Assembly: GCA_008711295.1 (NCBI GenBank)
Contig: VUYV01000297.1
Location: forward strand, 441,324-505,323
DNA length: 64,000 nucleotides
Origin: Anarhynchus alexandrinus
Taxonomy: Eukaryota > Chordata > Aves > Charadriiformes > Charadriidae
Direction of reading: 5' to 3'
In this document: positions 15,001 to 25,249 of the stretch, in pieces
How positions within the stretch are numbered: the stretch's first letter is position 1
Layout: each line of letters starts with the position of its first letter
The notes under the pieces: model-generated
What the model was told of the DNA's origin: nothing
Seen by the model: only the letters and a program-made list of their open reading frames with translations
The model's database searches: none
Made by a program: the position numbers and the translations under genes

Positions 15001-18000
15001 ACGATAAAATTTATAGTTTACATGCATAAAGAACTTTTTTTTTTTTTCCTGTTGCCAAGTGAAAGTAAACTGCTCTCCCAAACAGAGAAGATAGTGGTAA
15101 GGTATGCCCTTAAAAGCCAGCTCAGTCTTGCTAGTACTTCACGGACTAGCTGTCTTTCAAGAAGACTTAAAATAAAAAAAAAATAAATAAAAATTAAAAA
15201 AAAAACAAACAACCAACCCACATTTACATAGAGGCCAACCTTTCCTACTGAGGCCAGTTCAATCTTGATGTAGGCTTGTCACAGAGCTCTGAGAGACAGG
15301 CCACTGCTGTTTATTGCGACCATCTGGAATCTTTCAAAATCCCTTCAGATTAAATGCACCCAAAGGTCTCTTTCAGCTATGGCTTCAGGCAGATTAATTA
15401 GAAAAGACAAAGTGCATAAACACAAGTCATGTTCTGGCTTGGCCATTCAAAGCAAGTAATAAATAAAGAGTACTCTAGCAGTACCAATGTGAATCTATGG
15501 AAACACAGCAAATAAAAATGAGGACTATTAGTGCTCCTTACCCTGTAGTTCTGGGCCATGAGCCCAGACTATGTGCTGTTGCCCCTTTCCTCACTAAGAG
15601 GCATTCAACATCAGTCTCTCAAAGACTACTTCACAATAGCTTTACCCGCCTCCTCCCCAAAACACCTACAAAACCAAACTAACGAAATACTCCAAAAGCT
15701 TTCCCAACAGTCAACACGTGACCCATTTTTGTTAATCAGGAGCATAACAACTTCTTGCTATTTCACCCTCCTTCCTACACCTCTTGCCCATATCACAAGA
15801 CACATGTACTTTTCCTCAAAGCAGGCTGCCAGGTTGATTGCCTACAACTATGGACACCTACTGACAACGCTGAGGCCAGCAGGATTCTGCTTGGTTTCCT
15901 TATTACTTTTCTGGATTCTCCAAGCCCATAAACACAGATCCTGAAGAGCCAATAACCTGGCCAACCTAAGGGGCTGCCCCACAAGTGCTCAAAGGAGGTG
16001 TGGAAATATTCATCGTAACCTGGCTACAGTCATGACACAGAAGCCTAGGGAACTTCCCCGTGCCAAAAATCCATCTTTTACTTCCTAGCTTCAGCTGTCA
16101 AAGTTGAATGTACCTGTCTTCTCATACTTCCAGCAGAAGTACTCAAGCAAGATTCGTTACTGCTTATGGATGAACCATTACCCTAGTACAGCCCTGTTCC
16201 TTTCATGATTTACCATTTGACTGAAACTATCCTGAGCAAAGTAAGGGCAGACAGGAGGTCCCATACAGTCAAGAGGTGGAATGGCTCCTGATTCTCTGCT
16301 AGGAGGGAGGTGGCAGATAGGAGAGAGTGTCAGAATGGCTGACTTTAGTTTTGGTTTTTTTGACAGAAACAGCACATGGAAGGCTCTGTCACAGGGATCA
16401 TGCTTTGCTCTCACATGTGCAGCTGATGAGTCAAAATGGCATTACTGTGTCTGGCGGCTGCACCATGCCAGCATCCTGTGTGCCTAAGCCCAGTCAGATG
16501 GTGCAGAGTGCAAATGTGAAACCTTTTCTCAATCCCAACCTAGCACTGCACCTCCCTTTGCCAATTCCTCTCTTAAATTGTCAGTACCTCAAATATGTCT
16601 TATAACCTTCCCCTTCCTAGACCCGAGCTGCTTCAATTTATAAGATCAGGCAGCTCAGAAACAGAATCATCAGACTGATGCTCTGATTCTGGTCCTTGGG
16701 TGACACTGGGAGGTTTTTCAGGAAAGGTTTAAGATTAGTGCTATGAACAAGTCACGGCAGAAAGACAGGTGGGTTTTCCCCATTAGGGATAGTAGATGTG
16801 GAAGACTCCAGAAAACTAATTAGCTGTTGCCATCCACTAGGGGAGTTCTGGTTGCCACACAATGCCCAGAAGACACTAGCCACTCAGTGTTAGTAAAAAT
16901 CAATTTGTCAGTGAAGGAAGCTAGACAGTCCACAGAGGGGGACTGCCACCATGATTGCTGGAAGGGTCAGGTCCAGTGCAGTACCATTTGTAAAGTGGTG
17001 TACAGTAGTAGGAATGATCCTACCAGACCAGTGTCGGTGGCATATCCTTTGAGAAAGTTAAAGTGTGACCCTTGTGAAGCTAAGGTTAGTGCTCTACCTT
17101 GAAAATAACTGACTGTTGGTGTGCCTATGATAAGACAATGTGAATTCTCTCGTGTGAATGTGCCAGATATTTTGCTGTCATTCTCTCTGAAGATATTCTT
17201 GGAGCTGGAGGTCTGTGTGTTTTTCATTTTTTCCCTGCTTCTCCCAGTAGTGGATGATGGCCACCTCACCCCAATTCCCAAGCCTCTCCAAAAGCTGCCA
17301 TGCAACCAGCATGCCTGGCTCACTATGAAAGTATCATTATAAATAAAAGGATTATTGAGCAGCATAATTTCTGAAGACTCTCATCAGGTATACGGAATAC
17401 AAATCATGAACTGGGAATATAGTGACACAGACTATGCATTGTCACTTGCAGGCACTTAGGACTGTGAATCATTTAGACTGTGTGTAACGTCACTCTGGAG
17501 AATTCTGCAGAATCTTCTACCCATAGTATTTTATTTACAGTGCTGTTGGCACTCCCCAAAGAGTGCTACAAGATCTAGAGGGTATAGATAATCAAGGAAT
17601 TTGTCCTTGAGAATACAGCAACAATGTCTCTGTAACATAGCAGAGAAGATACAGCATTACACTTCAACCTTGAAGCTGATAACCGAAAGGCAATTCAGCC
17701 TCCACAGTCAGCACTCTTTCCCTTGATTACTACAGGCTTGGGAACAGAACAGTGTCCTGTCCCAAAAGAAACTAGGCTGAGATGCACAAGCTCATTTCCC
17801 ACATGCCACCACAAAATGACAAAGTTATCAGGACTCATTACTGTGCCAAAAATCAGTCCTAAATCTGAAAAGCTAGGCCCTGTGATCTCTCACTTAAAAC
17901 ACACACACAAACAAACCAACCACAAACCATGCATACAAACCTTTTATTGTCCTTACACGGGCAGAAAAATGGGGAAAAAAGGACTATGTTGCAGTTTTTA

Positions 18001-20462
18001 AAAGCCTGAATCAACAGCATCATCTAGTGGTGAATCAAACACCACATACAAAACCTAATCTCTAAAAAAAAAAAAATAAATCATGCTGCTATTCTTTCGT
18101 TGAAGAAAACATTTAAAATCTACTCAGGCTATAAAAGCACCTACTGGGTATTCCAAATAGCTCGCAATTTCTTTGAAATAAATTCTGCTATTTTTCATTT
18201 GTATGCAAACATTTTTCTTTTTTAAACTTTCACTCCCTATTAACACCTAACATCTAGATATAAATTAACTACAGCAACTGATCATTACATTCCTAATCTT
18301 TAAATTCCACAACTCTAAACATTAAGTTACCACTATGTCCTATATTACTACTCTACATTCTATACCATGTATACTGTCAATTTGATTCATTGAGCATTTC
18401 TAACATCTCCAATGGATGTCTCCTCTTCATTTTTTTAAGGGGGAAAGTGCCTTGTGAACTTAACTCAGAAGCTTTAGAAATTCTATTTCCGCCTCACACA
18501 TGAAACTTGTGCACGTGACTATGTATTACTATAGTTAAACACCTAATTTTATCTAAGAGAGAAAATACCATTGCTGTTCTATAATCTATTTCTTTATGGT
18601 TATTTTCTTTTGTTAATACTTCAAATTATCATCTATTTTTAATATTTCTTCCAGGGAAAGCAAGTTAAAAGACTGCAAAACCAGCTGTACTTCACAGTGA
18701 ACTGTGATGGAGATCTCCCCCAGCTGACACTAACTGAAACCAATAAGCTTTAAACATGTGATACAGCATTGTATGGACCCAACAATTTGCATCTGTAGGA
18801 ACACAGCAATGAGACAAGCAATACTCGGGCAGACTGAAATGTTTTCAAATCTTCACTAGCTTATACACAGCCTTGTGGGTATCACCACAACACTCCCTGT
18901 CCTGGTGTGCACACTGATTCCAGCCCTTGGAGGTACAGAGCAAGGCAGACAACAAAAATTTAGGACTTCTACAGAGAAATATACTAGCACAACTGAGAGG
19001 CTAAAGGGATCCCAGGGACACTGGCAACAAATTGACTAGCAACAAATTGAGTTTCATTGGAAACAGAAACGGACACAAGAGAAAGAACTGCATACGGACT
19101 CATACACTGAAAGAGACAACAGCACTGTACAGTGCAAATATTAAAAATGTATGCCTATTTGAATAAACAACATGTCCTTTAGTGACTTAAAGCTTTTGGA
19201 GAATAAGAATGTGTCATTTAACTGAATTACCCACTACAAGAAAACATACAGGACAACAATAAAGTATGTTAAATGGCCAAGGGCATCAACCTCTAAGGAA
19301 AGAATTAAAAAGGGCAGGCATATTACAGATAAGCTACACAATGAAGACAAGGACATAATTAAACCTGAAAAACAAAACTGTGGAAAGCTAGCTGCAAAAA
19401 GGGAATGGAAAACTTAGGACACAAACTATGACATTTAAAAGGGCAAATTAGGCTACCGAACCTAGTATTAAATCAGACAGTAGATAACATTAAAAAAGGT
19501 CTACTTTCATAGGCAAATACACCCCCCCCCCAATCCAAACTGCTTTCCACAGTATCTGCTTTATTACCATACATTTGTACTTTAACTGGCTGACAGAACT
19601 GTTCTCCATTACAGAACATCTTCCTCCTGTTACCACGGCTTTATCACAACACCCCGATTTCCAGTCTCGGGGAGCAGGATTTCCCCACCTTACCTCCAGT
19701 GCTCTCTTGTAGTCACCCAAATGAAAGGCAGCGTATCCAATCCACAGGTCAGCATCCTCCTCCTGCTCGCCCACGTGCCGTTTAAACTTAGCAGAGAAGA
19801 AGGAACGTCAGAATTCCATCAGCTGCCACACAGTTTATAATGCCCCAGGGATAATCAAAGCAATACCCGGCCCTCTTGGACCACGGGTGGTTTGACAGCG
19901 GTGGGTGTTGCTGGCGTGGAGCTGCTCCGTGCTTCCCTTTCCGAGGGAAGCGGCAGGCAACCCTCACACGCCAAACCTCCTTCTGAGAAGCGAAGGCAAA
20001 AGCGGCCGCAACAGGGCCTAAGAGGGGGCGGGAAGGAGGCGAGGGGGACACAGGGCAGGGGAAGGGCTCCCCGGCCCCGCAGCCCCGTTGGGCACCCGCC
20101 TTGGCAACGACAGTACCGCTCTCCCGAGGGGAGCGGCAGAGCCAAGGCGCCAGTGGCGCCCTCGGAACGGGGTCTCCCCCCCCCGCGGCCGTTACCTCCA
20201 GCAATGCGATCGCGCCGGTGAAGTCCCTCAAGGCCAGGAGCTCTTCCAGCTGCGGCACTTTCTTCCCTTTCTTCCTCCGCCTGTCTCCCGGCGGCGGGGT
20301 ACCCCCCACGGCCGGCTTGGCCCGGGAGAGCATCTGGGCAGAGAGCAGAGCGGGGCCGGGTCAGGGCGGGGGAGGCCTCGGCGAGGCTTCCCCCGCCCGG
20401 GGTGGTGGCAACTCCGCGCTCCCCCCCGCCCCATCCTCCCCGGCGCCGCCGCCTCTCACCAT
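1..20462 (-). CDS. IFT56: IFT56 (TTC26/DYF-13), intraflagellar transport B protein, 5' part of gene
   Basis: Nine coding exons read on the minus strand join in phase to about 298 residues, close to the N-terminal half of vertebrate IFT56 (about 554 residues). IFT56 is a TPR-repeat subunit of the IFT-B complex, which carries cargo into cilia; its loss gives short or dysfunctional cilia. Visible family features are the basic N-terminus starting [14 protein letters not shown]-like helical repeats such as [31 protein letters not shown] and [18 protein letters not shown], and the segment [20 protein letters not shown]. Coding segments are 20462-20460 (ATG only), 20333-20196, 19786-19694, 13453-13339, 5667-5618, 4004-3859, 2175-2004, 1596-1522 and 352-250. 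The remaining exons lie left of the window. Every junction is GT-AG and no inactivating change is seen. The promoter is a CpG island with an RFX X-box. Identity is from remembered family sequence, not a search. Confidence 0.96.
250..352 (-). CDS. IFT56: IFT56 coding exon 9 (last in window)
   Basis: 103 nt, residues 265-298 plus one base. It starts [20 protein letters not shown] and ends VIYYLRQ with a phase-1 donor GTAAAT. The acceptor is CTGTGCAG. The remaining IFT56 exons, starting with the segment that follows YYLRQ, must lie to the left of position 1; the first 249 bases are intron. Confidence 0.95.
353..1521 (-). other. IFT56: IFT56 intron 8
   Basis: AT-rich intron of 1.2 kb. No coding exon, RNA gene or recognisable repeat seen on either strand. 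Confidence 0.85.
1522..1596 (-). CDS. IFT56: IFT56 coding exon 8
   Basis: 75 nt, 25 codons (residues 240-264), phase 0. It reads [20 protein letters not shown] and then IKHNL. The acceptor is ATTCCAG and the donor GTGAGT. It matches the linker between TPR repeats in IFT56. Confidence 0.94.
1597..2003 (-). other. IFT56: IFT56 intron 7
   Basis: Intron of about 0.4 kb with nothing recognisable in it. Confidence 0.85.
2004..2175 (-). CDS. IFT56: IFT56 coding exon 7
   Basis: 172 nt, residues 183-239 after completing Arg182. It carries [20 protein letters not shown] and [20 protein letters not shown], the most conserved stretch of IFT56 seen here, and ends in GKAAE before donor GTATCT. The acceptor is TCCTGCAG. 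It encodes two TPR-type helix pairs. Confidence 0.96.
2176..3858 (-). other. IFT56: IFT56 intron 6, holds a CR1 tail
   Basis: 1.7-kb intron carrying one CR1 fragment (2720-3131) in the opposite orientation to the gene, and a short A/C-rich tract near 3588-3608. Otherwise plain AT-rich sequence. Confidence 0.85.
2720..3131 (+). mobile_element. CR1 LINE, 3' fragment
   Basis: A 5'-truncated chicken-repeat-1 retrotransposon of about 410 bp. It encodes the end of the ORF2 reverse transcriptase in frame ([16 protein letters not shown] to LDVALGNLV, then stop at about 3039). The 3' UTR follows, ending in the CR1 repeats ATTCTATG. The tail frame has no stops, so the copy is fairly young, but it lacks the catalytic part of the protein and cannot move itself. 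It closely matches the copy at 58352-58812. Confidence 0.95.
3859..4004 (-). CDS. IFT56: IFT56 coding exon 6 (TPR)
   Basis: 146 nt, residues 134-181 plus two bases of an Arg codon. It reads [20 protein letters not shown] and then continues with [20 protein letters not shown], a TPR helix pair. The acceptor is TTTTTAG. The phase-2 donor CG|GTGGGC joins exon 7 as CGG (Arg182). Confidence 0.95.
4005..5617 (-). other. IFT56: IFT56 intron 5
   Basis: 1.6-kb AT-rich intron. No other gene or recognisable repeat seen. Confidence 0.8.
5618..5667 (-). CDS. IFT56: IFT56 coding exon 5
   Basis: A 50-nt exon completes the split codon from exon 4 and adds [16 protein letters not shown] (residues 117-133). 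The acceptor is CCTTTCAG and the donor GTATGA. It is too short for ordinary ORF scanning and was found by joining phases. The sequence is nearly identical to the mammalian segment as I recall it. Confidence 0.94.
5668..13338 (-). other. IFT56: IFT56 intron 4 (7.7 kb)
   Basis: The largest intron of the gene. It contains a 19-base T run (7655-7673), an undetermined base at 8401 next to T runs, and A/C-rich low-complexity tracts at 9976-10015 and 13159-13216. A minus-strand open frame at 11341-11712 (123 codons) resembles no family I know. No nested gene is supported. Confidence 0.75.
13339..13453 (-). CDS. IFT56: IFT56 coding exon 4 (TPR)
   Basis: 115 nt, residues 79-116 plus one base. It begins [16 protein letters not shown] and carries the conserved CTYFFLGMY motif, ending in QAEQAALK with a phase-1 donor GTGAGA. 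The acceptor is TGTTACAG. It is flanked by the two longest introns of the gene, 6.2 kb on the 5' side and 7.7 kb on the 3' side. Confidence 0.95.
13732..13820. repeat. AT-rich low-complexity block
   Basis: About 90 bp made almost only of A and T, with interrupted TTATTTATA / TATAAATAA inverted segments that could form a cruciform. It probably derives from expanded AT microsatellite sequence. Confidence 0.8.
13978..14290. mobile_element. Possible old hAT-like non-autonomous DNA transposon
   Basis: The left end reads CAGTGGTCTCCAAGGTGAGG followed by TGTGCGCACCCC. The right end, GGGGTGCAAGATCAAAATTG then TTTGAAACTG, is its imperfect inverted complement, with an AT-rich middle. CAGTGGT ends and GTGCGCACCCC boxes are typical of hAT (Charlie-type) elements. 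No matching 8-bp target duplication is visible, so the call is tentative. Confidence 0.35.
19694..19786 (-). CDS. IFT56: IFT56 coding exon 3 (first TPR region)
   Basis: 93 nt, 31 codons (residues 48-78), phase 0 at both ends. It starts [15 protein letters not shown] and ends GDYKRALE. The acidic EQEED stretch and the [17 protein letters not shown] helices match the first TPR of IFT56. The donor is GTAAGG. Confidence 0.95.
19787..20195 (-). other. IFT56: IFT56 intron 2
   Basis: 409-bp intron lying partly inside the CpG island. No further feature seen. Confidence 0.85.
20196..20333 (-). CDS. IFT56: IFT56 coding exon 2
   Basis: 138 nt, 46 codons (residues 2-47), both ends phase 0. The acceptor is TGCCCAG and the donor GTAACG. 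It encodes the basic N-terminus ([10 protein letters not shown], then an RRRKKGKK cluster) and the first helix, [18 protein letters not shown]. The segment after the first ten residues is proline/glycine-rich and differs from mammals as I remember them. Confidence 0.95.
20334..20459 (-). other. IFT56: IFT56 intron 1, 126 bp, GC-rich
   Basis: A very short GC-rich intron begins immediately after the start codon (donor GTGAGA) and ends with a pyrimidine tract and TGCCCAG. If retained, the frame runs 33 codons to a stop at about 20361. The exon-2 ATG could then serve as an alternative start. Confidence 0.75.
20460..20462 (-). CDS. IFT56: IFT56 coding exon 1: start codon only
   Basis: The first coding exon contributes only the ATG. 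It is followed at once by a GTGAGA donor (20459-20454), with the 5' UTR to its right. The next exon also begins with ATG, so the protein starts Met-Met, as human IFT56 does ([11 protein letters not shown], from memory). This agreement supports the exon. The reading frame stays open upstream to another ATG at 20580-20582, so a 40-residue extension cannot be excluded from sequence alone. Confidence 0.8.
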
Positions 20463-20503
20463 CCTGCCGCCGGGCCCAGGCTCCTGGCTCCGCCGACGGC
20501 GCC

Positions 20504-20517
20504 GTTGCCGGGGTAAC
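20504..20517. promoter_or_regulatory. RFX X-box in IFT56 promoter
   Basis: The sequence GTTGCCGGGGTAAC fits the RFX consensus GTYRCC-NN-RGYAAC: two half-sites separated by two bases. It lies 41 bp upstream of the IFT56 start codon. RFX factors (DAF-19 in worms) drive ciliary genes through such sites, and the worm orthologue dyf-13 is a known X-box gene. That fits the gene's role in cilia. Confidence 0.75.
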
Positions 20518-23287
20518 GGCGGGGCGGTGGAAGGCGGCGGTGCCGAGCACGAGCGCGGCAGCGAACAGACGCCGGCTGGCAACTGGCGCCCACCTCCAGG
20601 GTTCCGCCGGCGGGGCGGCGGCCACCCTAGCGACGGCGGGGGCTGCCCCGCGGGGGGGGTGATGTCGGCCCCTCAGCGGGCCTGTGGAGGTGCTGGCACC
20701 CCGCACGCACAGGCCCCTGCGGCGGGTGGTCGAATTCCGCGTGCTGGCGGTTAAACCTCCGTGCCCCCGCGCGCACGCAGAGCAGGGTGTCGTCTCACCC
20801 CAGGGAAAGAGTTAGAAATGGAGTTTAAGACGGAGACAAGACGCGCTGCGCTCCGCGGGGCCAGGGCACGGCCAGAGAGATGCGCTGACGAGCCGCCGTT
20901 TTGCATCTCGCCGGCCCCTGTCGGCCCCTTGTCCCGTGTCCCACACTGGTTCCTCCCCAAACCACCTCCTCCATCTCCCCCTTTCCCCGGTCTTCGGTCC
21001 TTCGCCGAAGCATCCTGTAACAAGCCTCCTGCGATCCCAAAATGTGCTTGTAGTCAGCAACCCCTCTCAGCCAGTAAAGTCATCCAGAGGGCTTCTCCTG
21101 TTGTACCTAAACGAGGGTTCTTCGCCCGGTGTGCGAGAACCCATCAAGGCACCGCGGTGAAATATTTGGTTTTATTTCAATTCTATGGAATCAGGGGCCC
21201 GGCATTTAACAACAGCCAGCACACCTCATGTCTCAAACCGCCCGGCATTTGTAATGACAAAATACAGCTGATCAGTTAGTAATGATTCATTCACCACTGT
21301 TAACTATACATGCGCATCTAAGCTCATCTTCAAAACGTATCGGCAGGTTACCTAATCAGCATGCTCATTATTCACAAACGGGTGTGTATTTTAGCATTAT
21401 GATTACACAAGGTTAGTTTGGGATATACTCTTGGCTCGAGTAAAGGTCCAGAAATTATATTTTTTTTTGCTATTTTATGTCTAAGTCAGCAACTGCAAAG
21501 ACACGTTGTTTCATTTCACATCCTGTTCAAGGTTAGGTACCTTCTGTGAGGGCTCAACCGTGTCCCAACCCAAACTTCTCGATAAACTTTTAATGCGGTT
21601 CTTTAGACATCACTTGCATTGACCAGAGAGTTTCTGCTGTTAATCACTCTCCTGGGACAGCCCTATGGGGAGGGAACCCCACAGATGTTTATACTTTTCT
21701 AGTAAACACAGCCACTCCCTCCCTGTTTCTATAATTTCTATATAAAATGTTAGGTACGTGGATTGTGTACATTTTAACTGCATACAGTAGCTGATCTCTC
21801 TGGCAAACTCTCAATAATTTTCAAGCGCAGCTTGTAGCGCCTCTGACGTTGCAGTTTGCTGCAAATAAAGCAGATGTCTCATAGTTACTGAGGAACACCA
21901 TGCGGGGGAATTCCTCAAACTTCCCTTTTTATATTGCCTGAATTGCGCCATTAGCAATTCCAGTGCAGAGGACCAATATATTACACTACTGCTGACAACT
22001 CAACTAGCCAAAAAATACATGTCCATGGACAGGACTAATGAGGTATCTGTATTTCTACCATTTTTCTTTCCTTGAGATGAAATTTTTTTTGCACTCCAAC
22101 TGAAAAAACAGAGGCTTTTTTTTTTTTCTATGAATAAATATGTCCTGTCACACTGCAATCATCTGTAACATAGTCCAGCAGTAAAGAACTCCATGGTGCT
22201 TCTTCAGAGTATGGGTTACATGTTCACCTTCTCCCAATCACTTCAAGATGGCTTGACCCAGGAATGATACACTCGGCTTGCAACTGTCCCTGAGAGGTTA
22301 CACTGCAGCCAGGACCTGCGGGAGCACAACAGCACCATGATGGCATCTCTTGCTTATGCATGTGCTTTCATACCACAGGCCATAAAGAAGGAAGGCAAAT
22401 AATCCACTCTCCCACAGAGGATTTCTCTGCAAGAAATTAATTTTGAGTTAGTCGGCCAAAGTGATAAAGAATGTGTGCCAGTGATTTGTTCTCCTTTTAT
22501 AGCTCTTCTCTATTAAGTAAGGTATTATTTCTGTCAGGAGAAAATTAATTTTCTGTAAATAATTCTGAGATTATTTACTTTTTCAGAGATTTGATTTTAA
22601 GTGTTTTTTATGTTGTCAAGATTCATACAATACAGATATCTGTCCTCTTATCTGTTGTCTAGGATTTTCTATTATCTAATAGAAAAAAAATTCCAGGAGG
22701 CTAGAAGGCTTAAGAGTCTCCTCTGTCAAAATCCTGTGAAATCACAAAAAACATCTAGATTGACAGGGATATTGTAAGACACCTTTTTCCTTTCAGATCT
22801 TAAATAATGCCTCAGAAGTACTTAATTTCAAATGGAAAGAAAATTGTAAATACTTTGCAGTAATTTTCAGTACTGCCATAGAATATTCTGGCTCTGTATA
22901 GTAAGCTAGGAAAGCTGAAGATTTTGGTTTGAGGTTTTTTTACTATACAAATGCCAAAATAAACTGGGTAAACAGAAGTAGCAGAAGGTGTCACCGATGA
23001 AGTTGTTATATTTTTGACTGAAATGCAAGCAAGCAGACAGTACATCTAGGCAAAATTCTTATTAAAAAAAAGTAACTGAAAATATGTTTTTACTACACTG
23101 CTTTCTTCCACTTTTTGTATAGATTCTTTCACAAGATCCTGCTGTTCTAAGAATTAACATACTGAATACAGCTAAAATACTCACTCAAATGGAAGAAAGC
23201 TCTCAGCTGCTCCACTGGTTTCTCCCATTTCCCAGAGGCTTCCTGAATTCTTACGTGGTGGGTCCAAAGCTGGGGAATGTGTGAGAG

Positions 23288-23363
23288 TTTGGTTGTGATT
23301 GTAATTGATCAAAACCATAACCTTTGCCATCAGAAGAAGGGTTGCTAATTATAAATTGCACAG
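23288..23363 (+). repeat. 76-bp direct repeat, copy 1
   Basis: This segment, from TTTGGTTGTGATTG to ATAAATTGCACAG, recurs at 24015-24090 with about five mismatches. The start contains an imperfect hairpin: TGGTTGTGATTG against the later ATCAAAACCA. It belongs to no repeat family I recognise. Confidence 0.85.
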
Positions 23364-24014
23364 ATGTGCAACGCCAGTGGGTTAGCTATGGGGACAAGAA
23401 GGACAGTGTCGACTGAGATAAAAAGTAATAGCAGCCAAACCCATTCCTTTTTATTTGCAGACAGTGTTTTGCATGGCACCAGAAGGATTCCAGCCTCTCT
23501 CTGCATTGGGGGGGTGGATTTTCTTGACCAGAAGTTTTATGATCATGCAGAGCGGTGAGATCTCAGAAGAATGACAATTTTCTCTGCTGCCAGCTCTCCA
23601 CCTGTCAGGGGGAATTCTGATGGGAGGTATCTTCCAACCTTAGCTATGCTTTGGAAGCAAGTCCCTGAAGCACTGCCTGTACCCACACACCTCTTTATGT
23701 GTAATTTTGTTGCCTCCACAAAGATAGCATGTTCCATAAGGGTTCGCTTCAACTGAGCTTCAACTCACCTGCAAGATGAGAAAGTAAAAATTTATTCCAA
23801 CTGGACATAATGGTCTGGCTTCCGATTGCAAAACTGGAGACACGTTATATGTAAAGCAGAATTGTAGCTTACATTTAATAGCAAGGATCCTTCTTAGCTA
23901 CTTCAGCATAACTCAAATGGAGTTCTGGCATGTTCTCAGCAGGCAAAGCTGTGACTGTCTGCCAGATCATTCCCTCATAAAGTCTACAGCAGTATTAAAG
24001 GACAAGGTGGTGAA

Positions 24015-24090
24015 TTTGGTTGTGATTGTAAACAATCAAAACCATAGCCTTTGCCATCAGAAGGAGGGTTGCTAATTATAAATTGCACAG
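24015..24090 (+). repeat. 76-bp direct repeat, copy 2
   Basis: Second copy, about 93% identical to 23288-23363, 727 bp downstream and in the same orientation. The hairpin arms TGGTTGTGATTG and CAATCAAAACCA pair at 11 of 12 positions here. Flanking sequence is not shared between the copies. Confidence 0.85.
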
Positions 24091-24746
24091 GTTATCAAGG
24101 TGGACCATGGATTGACACAGTGTAAAAATTATCTCCTGACTTCTGCTACTTGTACATAGTGTGTAAGCAATATAAATAGGGGGCAAAATGCTAGAATTTG
24201 GCATTATGGCAATTGGTGTGGACTGTCTGCATACAGGAGTGGTCTAAAACCCATTCAGAGCAGTAGGAGTCTCCATTCATATCTACTGTTCACTAAAGTC
24301 AATTGTGTAGGAGGACACATTTAATTTAATCCTGTATTCTCACCAGCATCAAATTGACCAAAGTATTTTTAGCATGACTGGTGTAGAAATTATTATTAAG
24401 ATGCAGACCAAAGTAGGAGAGATGTTATAATCTTTTCCTCATATGAAATGCCAAGACGACACTTCATAAATTAAAGACTAGTCGGGAAGTTCAGCTACTC
24501 TATTAATAATGTTGGAAAACTGTTCTTACCATTCTATTAGCCAGTGGCATTATCTTGGAGGCTGTGAGCTGGAAAATTATTAATGATCATGTTTGTTCCC
24601 ACACAGAATTGCTGGGAGAGAGGGAATTGACTTACACTGATAGCAGCAAAAGGGAAGTCATGCACCTGTGACTAAACACCAGGATAAGCATCAGAGAGTG
24701 TAATGAGTGTTTAAATAAAAAAATCAGAGACTGGAAAGTGAGGTCT

Positions 24747-24820
24747 AAGAAAAGGAGAGGAAGGAGAGGAAGGAAAGAAAAAAGGGAGAGAAAGGAAAAG
24801 CAAGGAATGGGAAAAAAAAA
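24747..24820 (+). repeat. Purine (GA-rich) tract
   Basis: About 74 bases of nearly pure purine on the plus strand (AAGGAGAGGAAGGAGAGG and similar), broken at only a couple of positions. It is a degenerate GA/GGAA microsatellite. Confidence 0.85.
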
Positions 24821-25249
24821 TCATCATATAACCAAAGCAGGAGGTGAGGAAGTGACCTTTCCATCAGCAACAATCACATGCTTCAATTTCCATAATGTCT
24901 GGGTAAGATCATGTTTCTTCAGTAATGATGCTTCATTGTGTTCTGCCTCTTGTATCTTTGAAAATGCATCTGACAACACCTCAAGATAAATGATATGCAA
25001 AAGTGAGAGCAATGAAACGCTCCCCTGCTAAATCTACAAAGGCAATGCCCTGAGATGAATAAATGGGAAATTATTCCTTTAAAAGCAAGGAACTTTAAGA
25101 ATATTTGCTTCTTTTTTATGCAGTCAGCAACATCCAAGCCTTAATCCACCCGGGATAGAACCACCCGTGATGACAGAGGGTGAAATAAGTAAGTTAACAG
25201 CAAAGACCATCCTGCAGAGCTGACAGATCATGTGCACGTTTAATGCTCG

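Larger units (their letters stand above)
13454..19693 (-). other. IFT56: IFT56 intron 3 (6.2 kb)
   Basis: AT-rich intron with a strongly AT-rich block (13732-13820), a possible hAT-like relic (13978-14290), and A-rich or A/C-rich tracts near 15173-15220 and 17896-17928. Several short open frames (for example 15558-15944 plus and 16967-17365 minus) show no recognisable protein. Confidence 0.75.
19900..20960. promoter_or_regulatory. CpG island / IFT56 promoter region
   Basis: About 1 kb is strikingly GC- and CpG-rich compared with the AT-rich surroundings, and it covers IFT56 exons 1-2. Several GC-box-like runs and the X-box lie within it. Overlapping long ORFs on both strands here come from GC-rich composition and show no protein family. 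No TATA box is evident. Direction is inferred from IFT56. A divergent plus-strand transcript is possible but unsupported. Confidence 0.8.
20961..25249. other. Intergenic region, left part
   Basis: Between the IFT56 CpG island and the LTR element I see no gene. Contents are two 76-bp direct repeats (23288 and 24015), a purine tract (24747-24820), and otherwise unique AT-rich sequence. Short open frames here lack family resemblance. Confidence 0.7.

Noticed and set aside
19788..20754. Long overlapping open frames on both strands (up to 283 codons) around the CpG island
   Set aside because: GC-rich DNA has few stop codons. Apart from the 46-codon IFT56 exon, the translations are low-complexity Pro/Arg/Gly without domains.
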